Part shown: piece by piece, positions 44,099 through 52,320 of the stretch
Layout: every line of letters begins with the position of its first letter
Position numbering within the stretch: position 1 is the stretch's first letter
Notes under the pieces: generated by a model
The model's input: only the letters and a program-made list of their open reading frames with translations
Told to the model about the DNA's origin: nothing
The model's database searches: none
Assembly: GCF_004375085.3 (NCBI RefSeq)
Contig: NZ_SNAQ03000002.1
Location: 62,001 to 126,000 of the forward strand
From: Lewinella sp. W8
GTDB lineage: Bacteria > Bacteroidota > Bacteroidia > Chitinophagales > Saprospiraceae
Reading direction: 5' to 3'
DNA length: 64,000 nt
Position numbers and translations under genes: made by a program

Positions 44099-46939
44099 AT
44101 GCGTTTCCCGCTGTACTTCTGCCTGTTGTTCCTTCTTCCGATCTCCCTATTTGCTCAACAGCCTGATAGTCTACGCGCCCTCCTCACAACTCCGCTCCCG
44201 GACTCAACCCGAGCCAAAGTACTCAACGACCTGGCAGGTGCCATCCACTATTATGCAGCCGAAGAAACCCTAGCCCTGACCGCAGAGGCCATAGAGATAA
44301 GTCAGCGATCAGGATTCCTACTCGAAGAAATACGTGCCTACTATCACGAGCTTCAAGCCAGGTACATACTCGACCAGATGTCAGCGGCGATTGAGGCTGG
44401 ACAAAAGGGGCTCAAAAAGGCTCAGGCACTGGGTGACCAGCGTTGGCAGTACCGCCTTTTAAATTCTCTACACCACACTTTCGAAGAAATCAAGGACTAC
44501 GATAAAACCTTGTCTGCACTAAACCAGATGCAAATCATCGCCCAAGCGCTGGAAGATCCTCGCCTCATCAGCGACACTAAAGTATTCTTGGGCAATTTTT
44601 ACATTAAACAAAATAGAAAAGATTTGGCCCGGCCACCTCTCGAAGAAGCCATCTTCGAGCTGAAGGCTCAAAATGATACGCTGGGAATGGCCAACATCTA
44701 TTCCCTACTATTCCTAGCAGTTGAGGATGGCCAGGACCGTAAAAAACTCATTCTCAAGGCCACTTCACTAGCAGAGAAGAGTCCCAAGCTTTTTGATAAA
44801 ATCAGCATTTTCCACGTTTACGGCAACTATCTCTTACGAGAGGAGAACAACTATCCGGCGGCCATTGAGCAATACCGAAAATCCTTTGAGCTTGCCTACC
44901 GCCTGGGGGAGCCCATGTATTCCACGCAAACCTGCTACGGTTTGGGAACAAGCTTCCTGGCCCTCGGACAGCCAGATTCTGCCTGGAAGTACTATCAAAT
45001 AGCCTTTAATATCCCCGATAATTTAGCACCACTGACCTGGAAAAAGGAAATGATGCTGGATTGGAGTAATCACCACAAAGCGAACGGGCGATTGGACTCT
45101 GCCTACCATTACCTACAAAAAGCCCTTACGGTTTCCGACTCCCTCCAGTCCCAGAAACAACGGGAAGAACTTACTGACGCCAAAGCCCGCTATGACCTGG
45201 CCCAAAAAGACGCCAAGATTCTTTCCAGCCAACTCGAATTAGCTAATCAGGTAAATATCCGGCAACGCCTTGTCGGGGGAGGCGCGATCCTTCTAGGGAT
45301 GCTCTTTGGGGGCTTTCAGTGGGTTTCCCTCCGGCAGCGAAGAAAAGCTAAAGCAATTGCCCTGGCCCTCGAACGGGAAAAAGTAGCCGCGCAACAACTG
45401 CGCGAACTGGATGAACTTAAAGGACAATTTTTCACCAACGTAAGCCACGAACTCCGCACCCCACTAACCCTGATTATCAGTCCACTTGAAGAGAGCCTGA
45501 AGGCCCTTAAGCAAGTAGGGCTGCGGGCCAAGCTGACTACTGCGCTGCGCAATAGTCAACGACTACTTGGGCTCACCAATGAAATTCTTGACCTGGCAAA
45601 ACTGGAAGCGGGTAAGCTTAGCCTTCAATGGTCTTACTTCTCCCTTGAAAAACAACTCCGCGTCATCTGTGCCGCCTTTCAATCCGAAGCCGAGGCCAAA
45701 AATCTGGACTTCCAGCTTCAGATCGACCTTCCCCATCAAAAGGAAATTTATTCCGCACAAAAGCAATTCACCACCATCCTGACCAACCTGCTGGCCAATG
45801 CCGTAAAATTTACCCCCGCAGATGGAAAAATTACGGTATCTGCAAAACACAATCATCAAAGTTTTCAGATTATGATTGCCGACTCCGGGCCAGGAATTCC
45901 GGAGGAAGACCTCCCCAGAATATTTGACCGCTTTTACCAAAGCAAGTATACGGCAAGGAACCTGGGAGGTACGGGCATCGGCTTATCCCTTTCCCAACAA
46001 TTAGCTCATCTCTTACGGGGAGAACTGACCGCGGTAAGTTCCCCACAACAGGGAAGTACTTTTACGCTCACCCTCCCCCTGCAGCCCAGCCCGGCAGGAG
46101 CCCCACACCAACCATCCGAGTCGGAATCGGAATCACCTGCCGTAGAGACCAGCTATAAAACACTGCCCCCCCCTACCCCATCCTGGTCCCCCGTAGGCCC
46201 CCTGCCTCGCCTGCTGATTGTTGAGGATAACCCCGACATGGCCAGCTATCTTCAGGAACAGTTTCAACAGGAATATGAGTGCTTCATGGCAAGAAATGGT
46301 CAGGAAGCCCTCGAGCTCCTCGAAGAAACTCCCGTAGACCTCATTACTTCTGACGTCATGATGCCCACCATGGATGGATTCGAACTCCGACGACGGATAA
46401 ATGAAGAAGCCAGACTGCACGACATCCCCTTTCTGTTGCTTACCGCTCGTGCCTTGGAGAAAGATAAGTTGCGCGGGTTTCAACTCGGGGTCGATGATTA
46501 CGTGACCAAGCCCTTTAGTCTTCCGGAATTAAGGGCCAGAATGCAATGTTTACTGAAAAATAAACAGCACCGGGAATCGGAGTGGGGAGACGTCCCTCCC
46601 GAACAAGATGCCAGCCTGGTAACTAAGGCATCCGAATACATCGATCAACGAATGGAAGATACCAGCTGGGGCATTGAAGATCTGGCCAGGGATCTGGGGT
46701 ATAGCCAGCGCCATTTAGCGCGGGTAATTGGCCCTCTAACGGGTCTTTCTCCGGTACAGTTGGTGCTGGAGATTCGCCTACAACGAGCATACCAGCTACT
46801 AAGCCAGGGGCAATACGCTGGAGTAAATGAAGTACGTTTCGCGGTCGGCATTGAAAGTGCAAGCTATTTCAGCCGGAAATTCAAAGCGCGGTTCGGTATT
46901 TCTCCTACTGCCCTGATGGCGCGTAGTAATTCACATTGA
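44099..46939 (+). CDS. Hybrid two-component system protein (TPR sensor, histidine kinase, receiver, AraC output)
   Basis: 946 residues. Signal peptide at 1-20, periplasmic TPR-like helical repeats to about 370, and a transmembrane helix near 393-410 (VGGGAILLGMLFGGFQWV). Next are HisKA with FFTNVSHELRTPL (His about 450), HATPase motifs ANAVKFTP, DSGPGIPEEDL and GGTGIGLSL, a receiver with LLIVEDNPDM and Asp about 752 in TSDVMMPTMDGF, and an AraC helix-turn-helix (WGIEDLARDLGYSQRHLARV) at the end. TPR rather than Reg_prop propellers sense here, unlike the PUL-type HTCS. Single-protein systems of this type activate adjacent surface-protein genes; the divergent beta-helix gene is the obvious candidate. 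Confidence 0.93.
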   Translation: MRFPLYFCLLFLLPISLFAQQPDSLRALLTTPLPDSTRAKVLNDLAGAIHYYAAEETLALTAEAIEISQRSGFLLEEIRAYYHELQARYILDQMSAAIEAGQKGLKKAQALGDQRWQYRLLNSLHHTFEEIKDYDKTLSALNQMQIIAQALEDPRLISDTKVFLGNFYIKQNRKDLARPPLEEAIFELKAQNDTLGMANIYSLLFLAVEDGQDRKKLILKATSLAEKSPKLFDKISIFHVYGNYLLREENNYPAAIEQYRKSFELAYRLGEPMYSTQTCYGLGTSFLALGQPDSAWKYYQIAFNIPDNLAPLTWKKEMMLDWSNHHKANGRLDSAYHYLQKALTVSDSLQSQKQREELTDAKARYDLAQKDAKILSSQLELANQVNIRQRLVGGGAILLGMLFGGFQWVSLRQRRKAKAIALALEREKVAAQQLRELDELKGQFFTNVSHELRTPLTLIISPLEESLKALKQVGLRAKLTTALRNSQRLLGLTNEILDLAKLEAGKLSLQWSYFSLEKQLRVICAAFQSEAEAKNLDFQLQIDLPHQKEIYSAQKQFTTILTNLLANAVKFTPADGKITVSAKHNHQSFQIMIADSGPGIPEEDLPRIFDRFYQSKYTARNLGGTGIGLSLSQQLAHLLRGELTAVSSPQQGSTFTLTLPLQPSPAGAPHQPSESESESPAVETSYKTLPPPTPSWSPVGPLPRLLIVEDNPDMASYLQEQFQQEYECFMARNGQEALELLEETPVDLITSDVMMPTMDGFELRRRINEEARLHDIPFLLLTARALEKDKLRGFQLGVDDYVTKPFSLPELRARMQCLLKNKQHRESEWGDVPPEQDASLVTKASEYIDQRMEDTSWGIEDLARDLGYSQRHLARVIGPLTGLSPVQLVLEIRLQRAYQLLSQGQYAGVNEVRFAVGIESASYFSRKFKARFGISPTALMARSNSH

Positions 46940-46940
46940 G

Positions 46941-46990
46941 ATGGGGCGCGGCGCGCAGGTGCCATAAATTTCGGTTCAACATCGCCCCAT
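46941..46990. repeat. Short intergenic element with GCGCAGGTGCC motif
   Basis: ATGGGGCG and CGCCCCAT form the ends of a 50-bp element directly after the hybrid sensor stop. Twenty bases at its left end (46944-46963) are identical to those at 37954-37973. Confidence 0.5.
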
Positions 46991-47021
46991 CAAAAAACAC
47001 CGCACCCGCGGCCCCTCGCCC

Positions 47022-47058
47022 AAAAAAAGATCCGCCAGCCTCGGTTGGCTGACGGATC
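47022..47058 (-). terminator. Rho-independent terminator of the repeat-built T9SS protein gene
   Basis: On the minus strand GATCCGTCAGCC pairs with GGCTGGCGGATC (one mismatch, 6-nt loop), followed by TTTTTTT. It starts 38 bases after the stop at 47096. Confidence 0.8.
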
Positions 47059-47095
47059 CAGGGTGTAAATCCGATCATAAATTCTTCGGGAGCCG

Positions 47096-48760
47096 CTACT
47101 GCATGATCACCGTTTCCGTTACGGTAAATTGGGCTCCGCGGACGTGCAGGAAATAGGTACCGGAAGCCAACCGTAGATCGTGACGATTCACCGGCAGGGT
47201 GACGGAGGTGCCCGACGGTAGCCGCTGGGCCGGCCACTGCGCCACTTTGCGGCCGAGCATATCCACCAGGTATACGTCCACCACCTGGGTCTCCCGGGCC
47301 GTAAGGCGCAATTGTCCGGCGTCCACCATGGGGTTCGGGAAAACCTTCCATTCCAGGTAATCTTCTGCTTCCGGAGAAGCGGCGGAGGTGATGACGGCAT
47401 CCCCAAACTGATAGTGCGCGTCCAGGATGAAGGCTCCAAGATCCTGGCTCTGATCCTCATTCGTCAACGCGAAGCGCACCTGATCCACCAGCACGTTGCC
47501 GGAGTTAATCGTGAAAAAGTCGTCGGCAGCCGTAGCTCCGGGGGCATAGGCCGGTGAGCCAGACGCCCCGTAACCGGGCGTTAATTCCCCTTCGGTAAGC
47601 GGACGAACAAAAATGCGGGCGTCGCTGCCGGATTGATTGTTGACGGTGTAGTAGCTGTTCACCCGGCGGCCGTGGGCCAAACGCGCCGGACTCGGCGGAC
47701 ACATCACCAGGTTACGGAAGCCAAACTCACCGAAGTAAAGGCTGGTGGGGTACTGAATGACCAGCAAATCTTCCGTTTGCTCCGGATTCGTCACCCGAAC
47801 CTGGATGTGGTCAACGTGGGCATTGCGGGCCGAAATGGTAAAGTCGCAGGTATTCGATCCGTCCCTCCGGTAAACCGGTGACGGGCAGGCGCCGTAGTTA
47901 CGCGTCAACTCACCGTTGGTGACCGGACGCGGAAAAATCATAAACCCGCCGGGTAAGGTGGTAGCATAGTCAAATTCCACCACCTTGGTTTCGTTGTTGG
48001 CGGCGAAGTTCCCCCCCTGAACGTCCAGATTGGTGATCTTGACCGAACTCCAGTACCAGTTGACCGGAATAAAAAACTCACTCAGCAACTGGGATTGATC
48101 GTCGTTTAAAATCGTTACCCGCAAGGAATCCACGCGGACGTTAAGCCCGGAATTGATCGTAAAATTCGCCGTAAAGCTTCCCTCTCCGGTAAAGAGTGGC
48201 GAGCCACTGGCACTGTAGCCGGGCGTCAGGCCTCCGTTGGTCAGTGGACGCACAAAAATGCGCACGCCTCCCGGATGCTGGGCGTTGTAGTCAAAGGTCG
48301 TAGACACCTGTTCTCCGTGCAGGAAAGAGGCAACCTTGGGATTTTCGGAGAAAGAAAAATTATGGGCACCATTCTCTCCAAATTCGTAGTGTACCGGAAT
48401 GAAAAATTCCTGTAGGATCTCCGATTGATCGGCATTGGTAATGGAGAATCGAACTTCATCGACGGTGACGTCACCGCTGTTGATGGTGAAGAATCCCGTC
48501 CCGGTGCCGTTGCCGGTATACAGCCCGGAACCACTGGCGCCGTAGCTGGGCGTGAGCGCACCGTCGGTGAAGGGGCGGGCAAAAATGCGCACGCCACCGG
48601 GTTCATCGGTGGAATACTCAAATTCCAGGTTTACCCGGTCGCCGTTGGCGAGGGCCTCCACGCGCGGACCGTCGAGGAGGTCGATGGCGCAGATGTCGGT
48701 TTGGGCCATGGCCAGGCCACCGCATAGAAATAAGACTAGAAAGGTAAAGGTGAGTTTCAT
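47096..48760 (-). CDS. Secreted protein of four tandem repeats, T9SS type A cargo
   Basis: 554 residues. Signal peptide MKLTFTFLVLFLCGGLAMAQ. Residues about 25-460 are four tandem repeats of about 108 residues, each with a RIFxRPxTxGxLTPxYGASGSP core, a TINSGNVxVDxVRFxxTNxDQSQ stretch and a closing FFIPVHYxFG strand. I do not recognise the repeat family; its pattern suggests a beta-sandwich. The C-terminal 80 residues form a T9SS sorting domain (VFPNPMVDAGQLRL, LVDMLGRKV, ASGTYFLHV). No catalytic motif is seen. It has its own terminator. Confidence 0.87.
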   Translation of the reverse strand: MKLTFTFLVLFLCGGLAMAQTDICAIDLLDGPRVEALANGDRVNLEFEYSTDEPGGVRIFARPFTDGALTPSYGASGSGLYTGNGTGTGFFTINSGDVTVDEVRFSITNADQSEILQEFFIPVHYEFGENGAHNFSFSENPKVASFLHGEQVSTTFDYNAQHPGGVRIFVRPLTNGGLTPGYSASGSPLFTGEGSFTANFTINSGLNVRVDSLRVTILNDDQSQLLSEFFIPVNWYWSSVKITNLDVQGGNFAANNETKVVEFDYATTLPGGFMIFPRPVTNGELTRNYGACPSPVYRRDGSNTCDFTISARNAHVDHIQVRVTNPEQTEDLLVIQYPTSLYFGEFGFRNLVMCPPSPARLAHGRRVNSYYTVNNQSGSDARIFVRPLTEGELTPGYGASGSPAYAPGATAADDFFTINSGNVLVDQVRFALTNEDQSQDLGAFILDAHYQFGDAVITSAASPEAEDYLEWKVFPNPMVDAGQLRLTARETQVVDVYLVDMLGRKVAQWPAQRLPSGTSVTLPVNRHDLRLASGTYFLHVRGAQFTVTETVIMQ

Positions 48761-48940
48761 GTCAGAAGCGTTTAAAGAAAAGGGATGGTTTCTCTCCCAC
48801 GGGGGTGGGAGACGCTTCTTTATGCTGCCCGACGGGCTACCGTTACGCGGATTGAATAATTCTTTGAATTTTAACTACGTGAGGTTGGCTCCCGGCAACA
48901 GTCAACCTTAGGTTAACTCAATGACCCTACGGTGATGGGC

Positions 48941-50164
48941 CTAGCCCGACTCACTGCTGCCGGCCAGGTAGCCGCCCGTCCAGGCGGCCTGAAAGTTGAA
49001 GCCGCCGGTGATGGCGTCAATGTCCAGCACTTCGCCGGCCAGCAACAAACTAGGGTGAATTTTGCTGCGGAAACTGCGGAAATCAATTTCCCGCAGGTCC
49101 ACCCCACCGGCCGTTACGAATTCTTCCTTGTTGGTGGATTTTCCCGTAATCGAAAAGCGGGCGGCGGTCAGCTGTTCCGTGAGCGCATCGCGCTGGGCGT
49201 TGCTGAGTTGTGACCATTGCTGTGCGTCGGGGATGCCGGCGGCCGCCACCAGCGACTTCCACAGTCGTAGCGGTAAATCCAGGTAGGCCCGCGCCGAGAG
49301 TTGCCGCTTGGCTTCGGTCTTACGTAGTTCCTGCAGTTTTTCCGCCACATCCTGCGGCCGCATCGCCAGCCAGTTGACCACCAGGGTAAAGTGATACTTC
49401 TTGGGGGCCAGTTCCCGGGCGCCCCAGGCCGAGAGTCGTAGGATGGCCGGTCCACTCATGCCCCGGTGGGTGATGAGCAGGGGACCTTCGGCCCTGAGCT
49501 TCTGGCCTTCGATGTGGACCTGCGACCAGGGCAGGGAAATTCCGGAAAGGTTACGCAGGCGAGTATCCTTGGTGTCGAAGGCAAAGAGGGAAGGTACGGG
49601 CGGCACCAGGCGATGCCCCAGCCCTTCGAGCATTTTCCAGACGGCCGGATTACTGCCGGTCGTGAGCACGAGGGTTTCCGCCTCGAAGCGTTCTTCGCCG
49701 GCCAGTATGGTCCACACCCCGTCCGGAGTAGCTTGTGGTGGAGCAATGATCTTACTCACCCGGGTGCGGGTGAGCACCCGCACACCCCGCCGCTTGGCCG
49801 CTTGCCAGAGACAGTCGATGATCGTCTGGGAGTTATCGCTCACCGGAAATACCCGGCCATCGTCCTCAATCTTCAGCTCCACGCCCTGATCGCCAAACCA
49901 CCCCATGGTGTCGCCACAGGCGAACTTGTGGAAGGGGCCCAGCAGCTCCTTACCGCCGCGGGGGTAGAACTTCACCAGCTCTTTCGGCTCCCAGCAGGCG
50001 TGGGTGACGTTGCAACGGCCACCACCACTGATCCGGACCTTTTCCAGCACGGCTTTCCCCCTCTCCAAAATGGTGATCTCCTCCTCCGGAAAACATTCTG
50101 CCCGGCGGATGGCGGTAAAGAATCCGGCGGCTCCGCCGCCGACGATGAGGGTGCGTTTTGGCAT
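48941..50164 (-). CDS. BaiN/HI0933-family flavoprotein (NAD(P)/FAD-dependent oxidoreductase)
   Basis: 407 residues. The FAD-binding motif TLIVGGGAAGFFTAIRRAE is at the N-terminus. The family signature ISGGGRCNVTHA is near residue 46, then LTTGSNPA, LLITHRGMSGPAILRLSAWG, EEFVTAGGVDLREID and the C-terminal GGFNFQAAWTGGYLAG. Members are HI0933/YhiN-like flavoproteins; some act on bile acids or other enones, but the physiological substrate here is unknown. The ATG lies 4 bases after a perfect -7 element, implying a leaderless message. Confidence 0.92.
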   Translation of the reverse strand: MPKRTLIVGGGAAGFFTAIRRAECFPEEEITILERGKAVLEKVRISGGGRCNVTHACWEPKELVKFYPRGGKELLGPFHKFACGDTMGWFGDQGVELKIEDDGRVFPVSDNSQTIIDCLWQAAKRRGVRVLTRTRVSKIIAPPQATPDGVWTILAGEERFEAETLVLTTGSNPAVWKMLEGLGHRLVPPVPSLFAFDTKDTRLRNLSGISLPWSQVHIEGQKLRAEGPLLITHRGMSGPAILRLSAWGARELAPKKYHFTLVVNWLAMRPQDVAEKLQELRKTEAKRQLSARAYLDLPLRLWKSLVAAAGIPDAQQWSQLSNAQRDALTEQLTAARFSITGKSTNKEEFVTAGGVDLREIDFRSFRSKIHPSLLLAGEVLDIDAITGGFNFQAAWTGGYLAGSSESG

Positions 50165-50168
50165 GTGG

Positions 50169-50176
50169 CAAAGATA
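50169..50176 (-). promoter_or_regulatory. -7 promoter element of the flavoprotein gene
   Basis: The minus strand reads TATCTTTG (exact TAnnTTTG), with its last base 5 bases before the ATG at 50164. Confidence 0.45.
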
Positions 50177-50218
50177 CGCAGGTCAACGCTCCTTCCGATC
50201 TGGAAAACTATTCTTCTC

Positions 50219-50706
50219 CTTAGCCCCAGCCTCACGACCGGCTTGCGCTTGCCCGACCATTCATCTATGGGCGGGGAGCGAGCCTATTCCGGGCACTCCT
50301 TCCTTAGCCTTGGCTTTCTCCTTAGCCTTGCGACCGGCTTGCGGAGCAAGCCTTTTCCGGGAACTCCTCCTCAGCGTTGGCCTTACGATCAGCACACCCG
50401 GTAGGCCCCTAGCCCGCTATTGCATCGCGACTGGGCGGTCTTCCTTCTTTTCTCTTCCCTCTTCCTTCTCCTTAGCCTTACGATCAGCACACCCGGTAGC
50501 CCCTAGCCCGCTATTGCATCGCGACTGTGCGGTCTTCCTTCTTTTCTCTTCCCTCTTCCTTCTCCTTAGCCTTACGATCAGCACACCCGGTAGCCCCTAG
50601 CCCGCTGTTGCATCGCGACTGTGCGGTCTTCCTTCTTTTCTCTTCCCTCTTCCTTCTCCTTAGCCTCACGACCGGCTTGCGGAGCAAGCCTTTTCCGGGA
50701 ACTGCT
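50219..50706. repeat. Intergenic tandem-repeat array, 94-bp units
   Basis: Three near-identical units of 95, 94 and 94 bp start at 50381, 50476 and 50570 with CCTTACGATCAGCACACCCG and end in a pyrimidine-rich run (TTCTTTTCTCTTCCCTCTTC). The array ends at 50663. It is bracketed by a 35-bp direct repeat starting CGACCGGCTTGCGG at 50331 and 50669, which contains the hairpin GGCTTGC/GCAAGCC; a decayed third copy of the bracket is near 50235. No gene is present in the 587-bp gap. The purine-rich minus strand would be transcribed if the MATE gene reads through. Confidence 0.85.
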
Positions 50707-50751
50707 CCTCCGCCTTCTCCTTGAGCCTAAATCCTCAATCCTAAAGCCTCC

Positions 50752-52143
50752 CTACACCTCCGTCGCCTTCCAACTCCCCCGCTTGAACAACCATAAGGCC
50801 AGCAGAGCCAAAATGACCTCGGCAATGACTACGGCCCAGACCACGCCCTCCACGGCGTACCCCAGGTGCTTACCCAGGTAGTAGCCCAGCGGGATTTCCA
50901 GCAGCCAGAAGCAGATGAAGTTCAGCCAGGTAGGCGTGCGGGTGTCTCCCGAACCATTGAAGGCCTGGACGGGGATCATCCCCGCGCCAAAGAACACGTA
51001 TCCGATGGCAAAGATCTGCAGTGCCTGCACGCCATACCGGACGGCCGCGGCTTCTCCGGAAAAACTCTGCACCAGCGGCCACGCCCAAACGTAATAGCCG
51101 ATACCAAGCACCGCCAGGTACACGCTGGTGACGCGCAGGGTGACCCACACGCCCCGCTCCGCCCGGCCGGGTTGCTTAGCGCCAAGGTTCTGTCCGACGA
51201 AGGTGGCCGCCGCATTGGCGAGTCCCCAGGCGGGCAGCAGGGTGAAGATGATGAGTCGGACCGCCACCGTGTAACCCGCCACGGCATAATCGCCAAAACT
51301 GGCCACGATCCGCATCAGGAACACCCAGCTGGCCGAAGCGATGAGGTACTGGAAGGCCCCCGTGGAGGCGATCCGGGCGATTCGCTGTTGCATGGGCCAG
51401 TCGATGCTCCAGGTCCGGCCGCCGCCCAGCTGCACCACCGAGCGGTCGCCAAACAGTAGGTACAACTGATAGAGTACCCCCACCCCACGCCCGATGGTCG
51501 TGGCGATGGCCGCTCCCTCCACGCCGAAGCCGGGAATGGGGCCGAGACCGAAGATGAAGAGGGGGTCCAGAATGATGTTGATGCCGTTGGCCAGCCAGAG
51601 TACGCGCATGGCCTTGACGGCCTCCCCCGCTCCGCGAAAGATGCCGTTGATGACGAACAGCAGCATGATGACCACGTTGCTGGCAAACATGATGCGGGTG
51701 TACCCTACCCCCTGCTCAATCACGGCTTCGCTGGCGCCCATGAGGGCCAGCAGGTCGGCGGCGTAGATGAATCCCGGAACGGCAATCAGGGCACTGACGA
51801 CCACGCCCAGCAGAATGGCCTGGCCGGCGGCCCGGCTGGCCTGGGCGGGGTTCTTCTCCCCGATGAAGCGGGCCACCATGGCCATCGGCGCCGTGCTCAA
51901 CCCAATGGCAATGCTATACACCAGGGTCATCATCACTTCGGTGAGCCCCACGGTCGTCAGCGCTTCGGTGCCTACCCTGCCCACGAAAAAGGTATCCACC
52001 AGGGCGAATACCGATTCCATGGCCATCTCCAGCATCATGGGTACCGCCAGGAGCACGATGGCCCGTTGGATACTCCCCTTCGTGAAATCATGTTGCTCAC
52101 CGCGAATGGCGGCACCGAGGAGTTCCCATATATCTTTCAGCAT
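50752..52143 (-). CDS. MATE family multidrug/metabolite efflux transporter
   Basis: 463 residues from the ATG at 52143 (MLKDIWELLGAAIRGEQ); the longer frame from 52302 runs through the terminator hairpin of the ribosomal cluster and is rejected. Two homologous halves of six helices each are seen. Characteristic motifs are VPMMLEMAMESVFALVDTFFVGRVG near residue 33 and, in the second half, WGLANAAATFVGQNLGAKQPGRAE. MatE proteins export cationic drugs or metabolites using sodium or proton gradients; the substrate is not predictable. It lies downstream of secY but is separated by a terminator. Confidence 0.92.
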   Translation of the reverse strand: MLKDIWELLGAAIRGEQHDFTKGSIQRAIVLLAVPMMLEMAMESVFALVDTFFVGRVGTEALTTVGLTEVMMTLVYSIAIGLSTAPMAMVARFIGEKNPAQASRAAGQAILLGVVVSALIAVPGFIYAADLLALMGASEAVIEQGVGYTRIMFASNVVIMLLFVINGIFRGAGEAVKAMRVLWLANGINIILDPLFIFGLGPIPGFGVEGAAIATTIGRGVGVLYQLYLLFGDRSVVQLGGGRTWSIDWPMQQRIARIASTGAFQYLIASASWVFLMRIVASFGDYAVAGYTVAVRLIIFTLLPAWGLANAAATFVGQNLGAKQPGRAERGVWVTLRVTSVYLAVLGIGYYVWAWPLVQSFSGEAAAVRYGVQALQIFAIGYVFFGAGMIPVQAFNGSGDTRTPTWLNFICFWLLEIPLGYYLGKHLGYAVEGVVWAVVIAEVILALLALWLFKRGSWKATEV

Positions 52144-52267
52144 ATCGTAATGAGGTAACCGGGAAGGAAATAAGTTGCGGGGAAGGGAGAATTCCCCCGA
52201 CGAAAGTAATGATGCCAGCCGGCGGCCCCGGGAAAAGAGCCGGTAAACGGGCTTCATGAAATGGAAA

Positions 52268-52295
52268 AGGCGAACTTCCCTCGGGAAGCTCGCCT
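52268..52295 (-). terminator. Terminator at the end of the ribosomal protein cluster
   Basis: On the minus strand AGGCGAGCTTCC pairs with GGAAGTTCGCCT (one mismatch, 4-nt loop CGAG), followed by TTTCC. It lies 25 bases after the secY stop, so the cluster ends at secY. Confidence 0.65.
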
Positions 52296-52320
52296 CTTGC
52301 ACTAGCTTATCGTAAAGCGC

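Noticed and set aside
50381-50663. 94-bp repeats considered as a CRISPR array or as coding sequence
   Set aside because: Units are contiguous without unique spacers, and the frames through them are low-complexity Ser/Leu/Phe translations.
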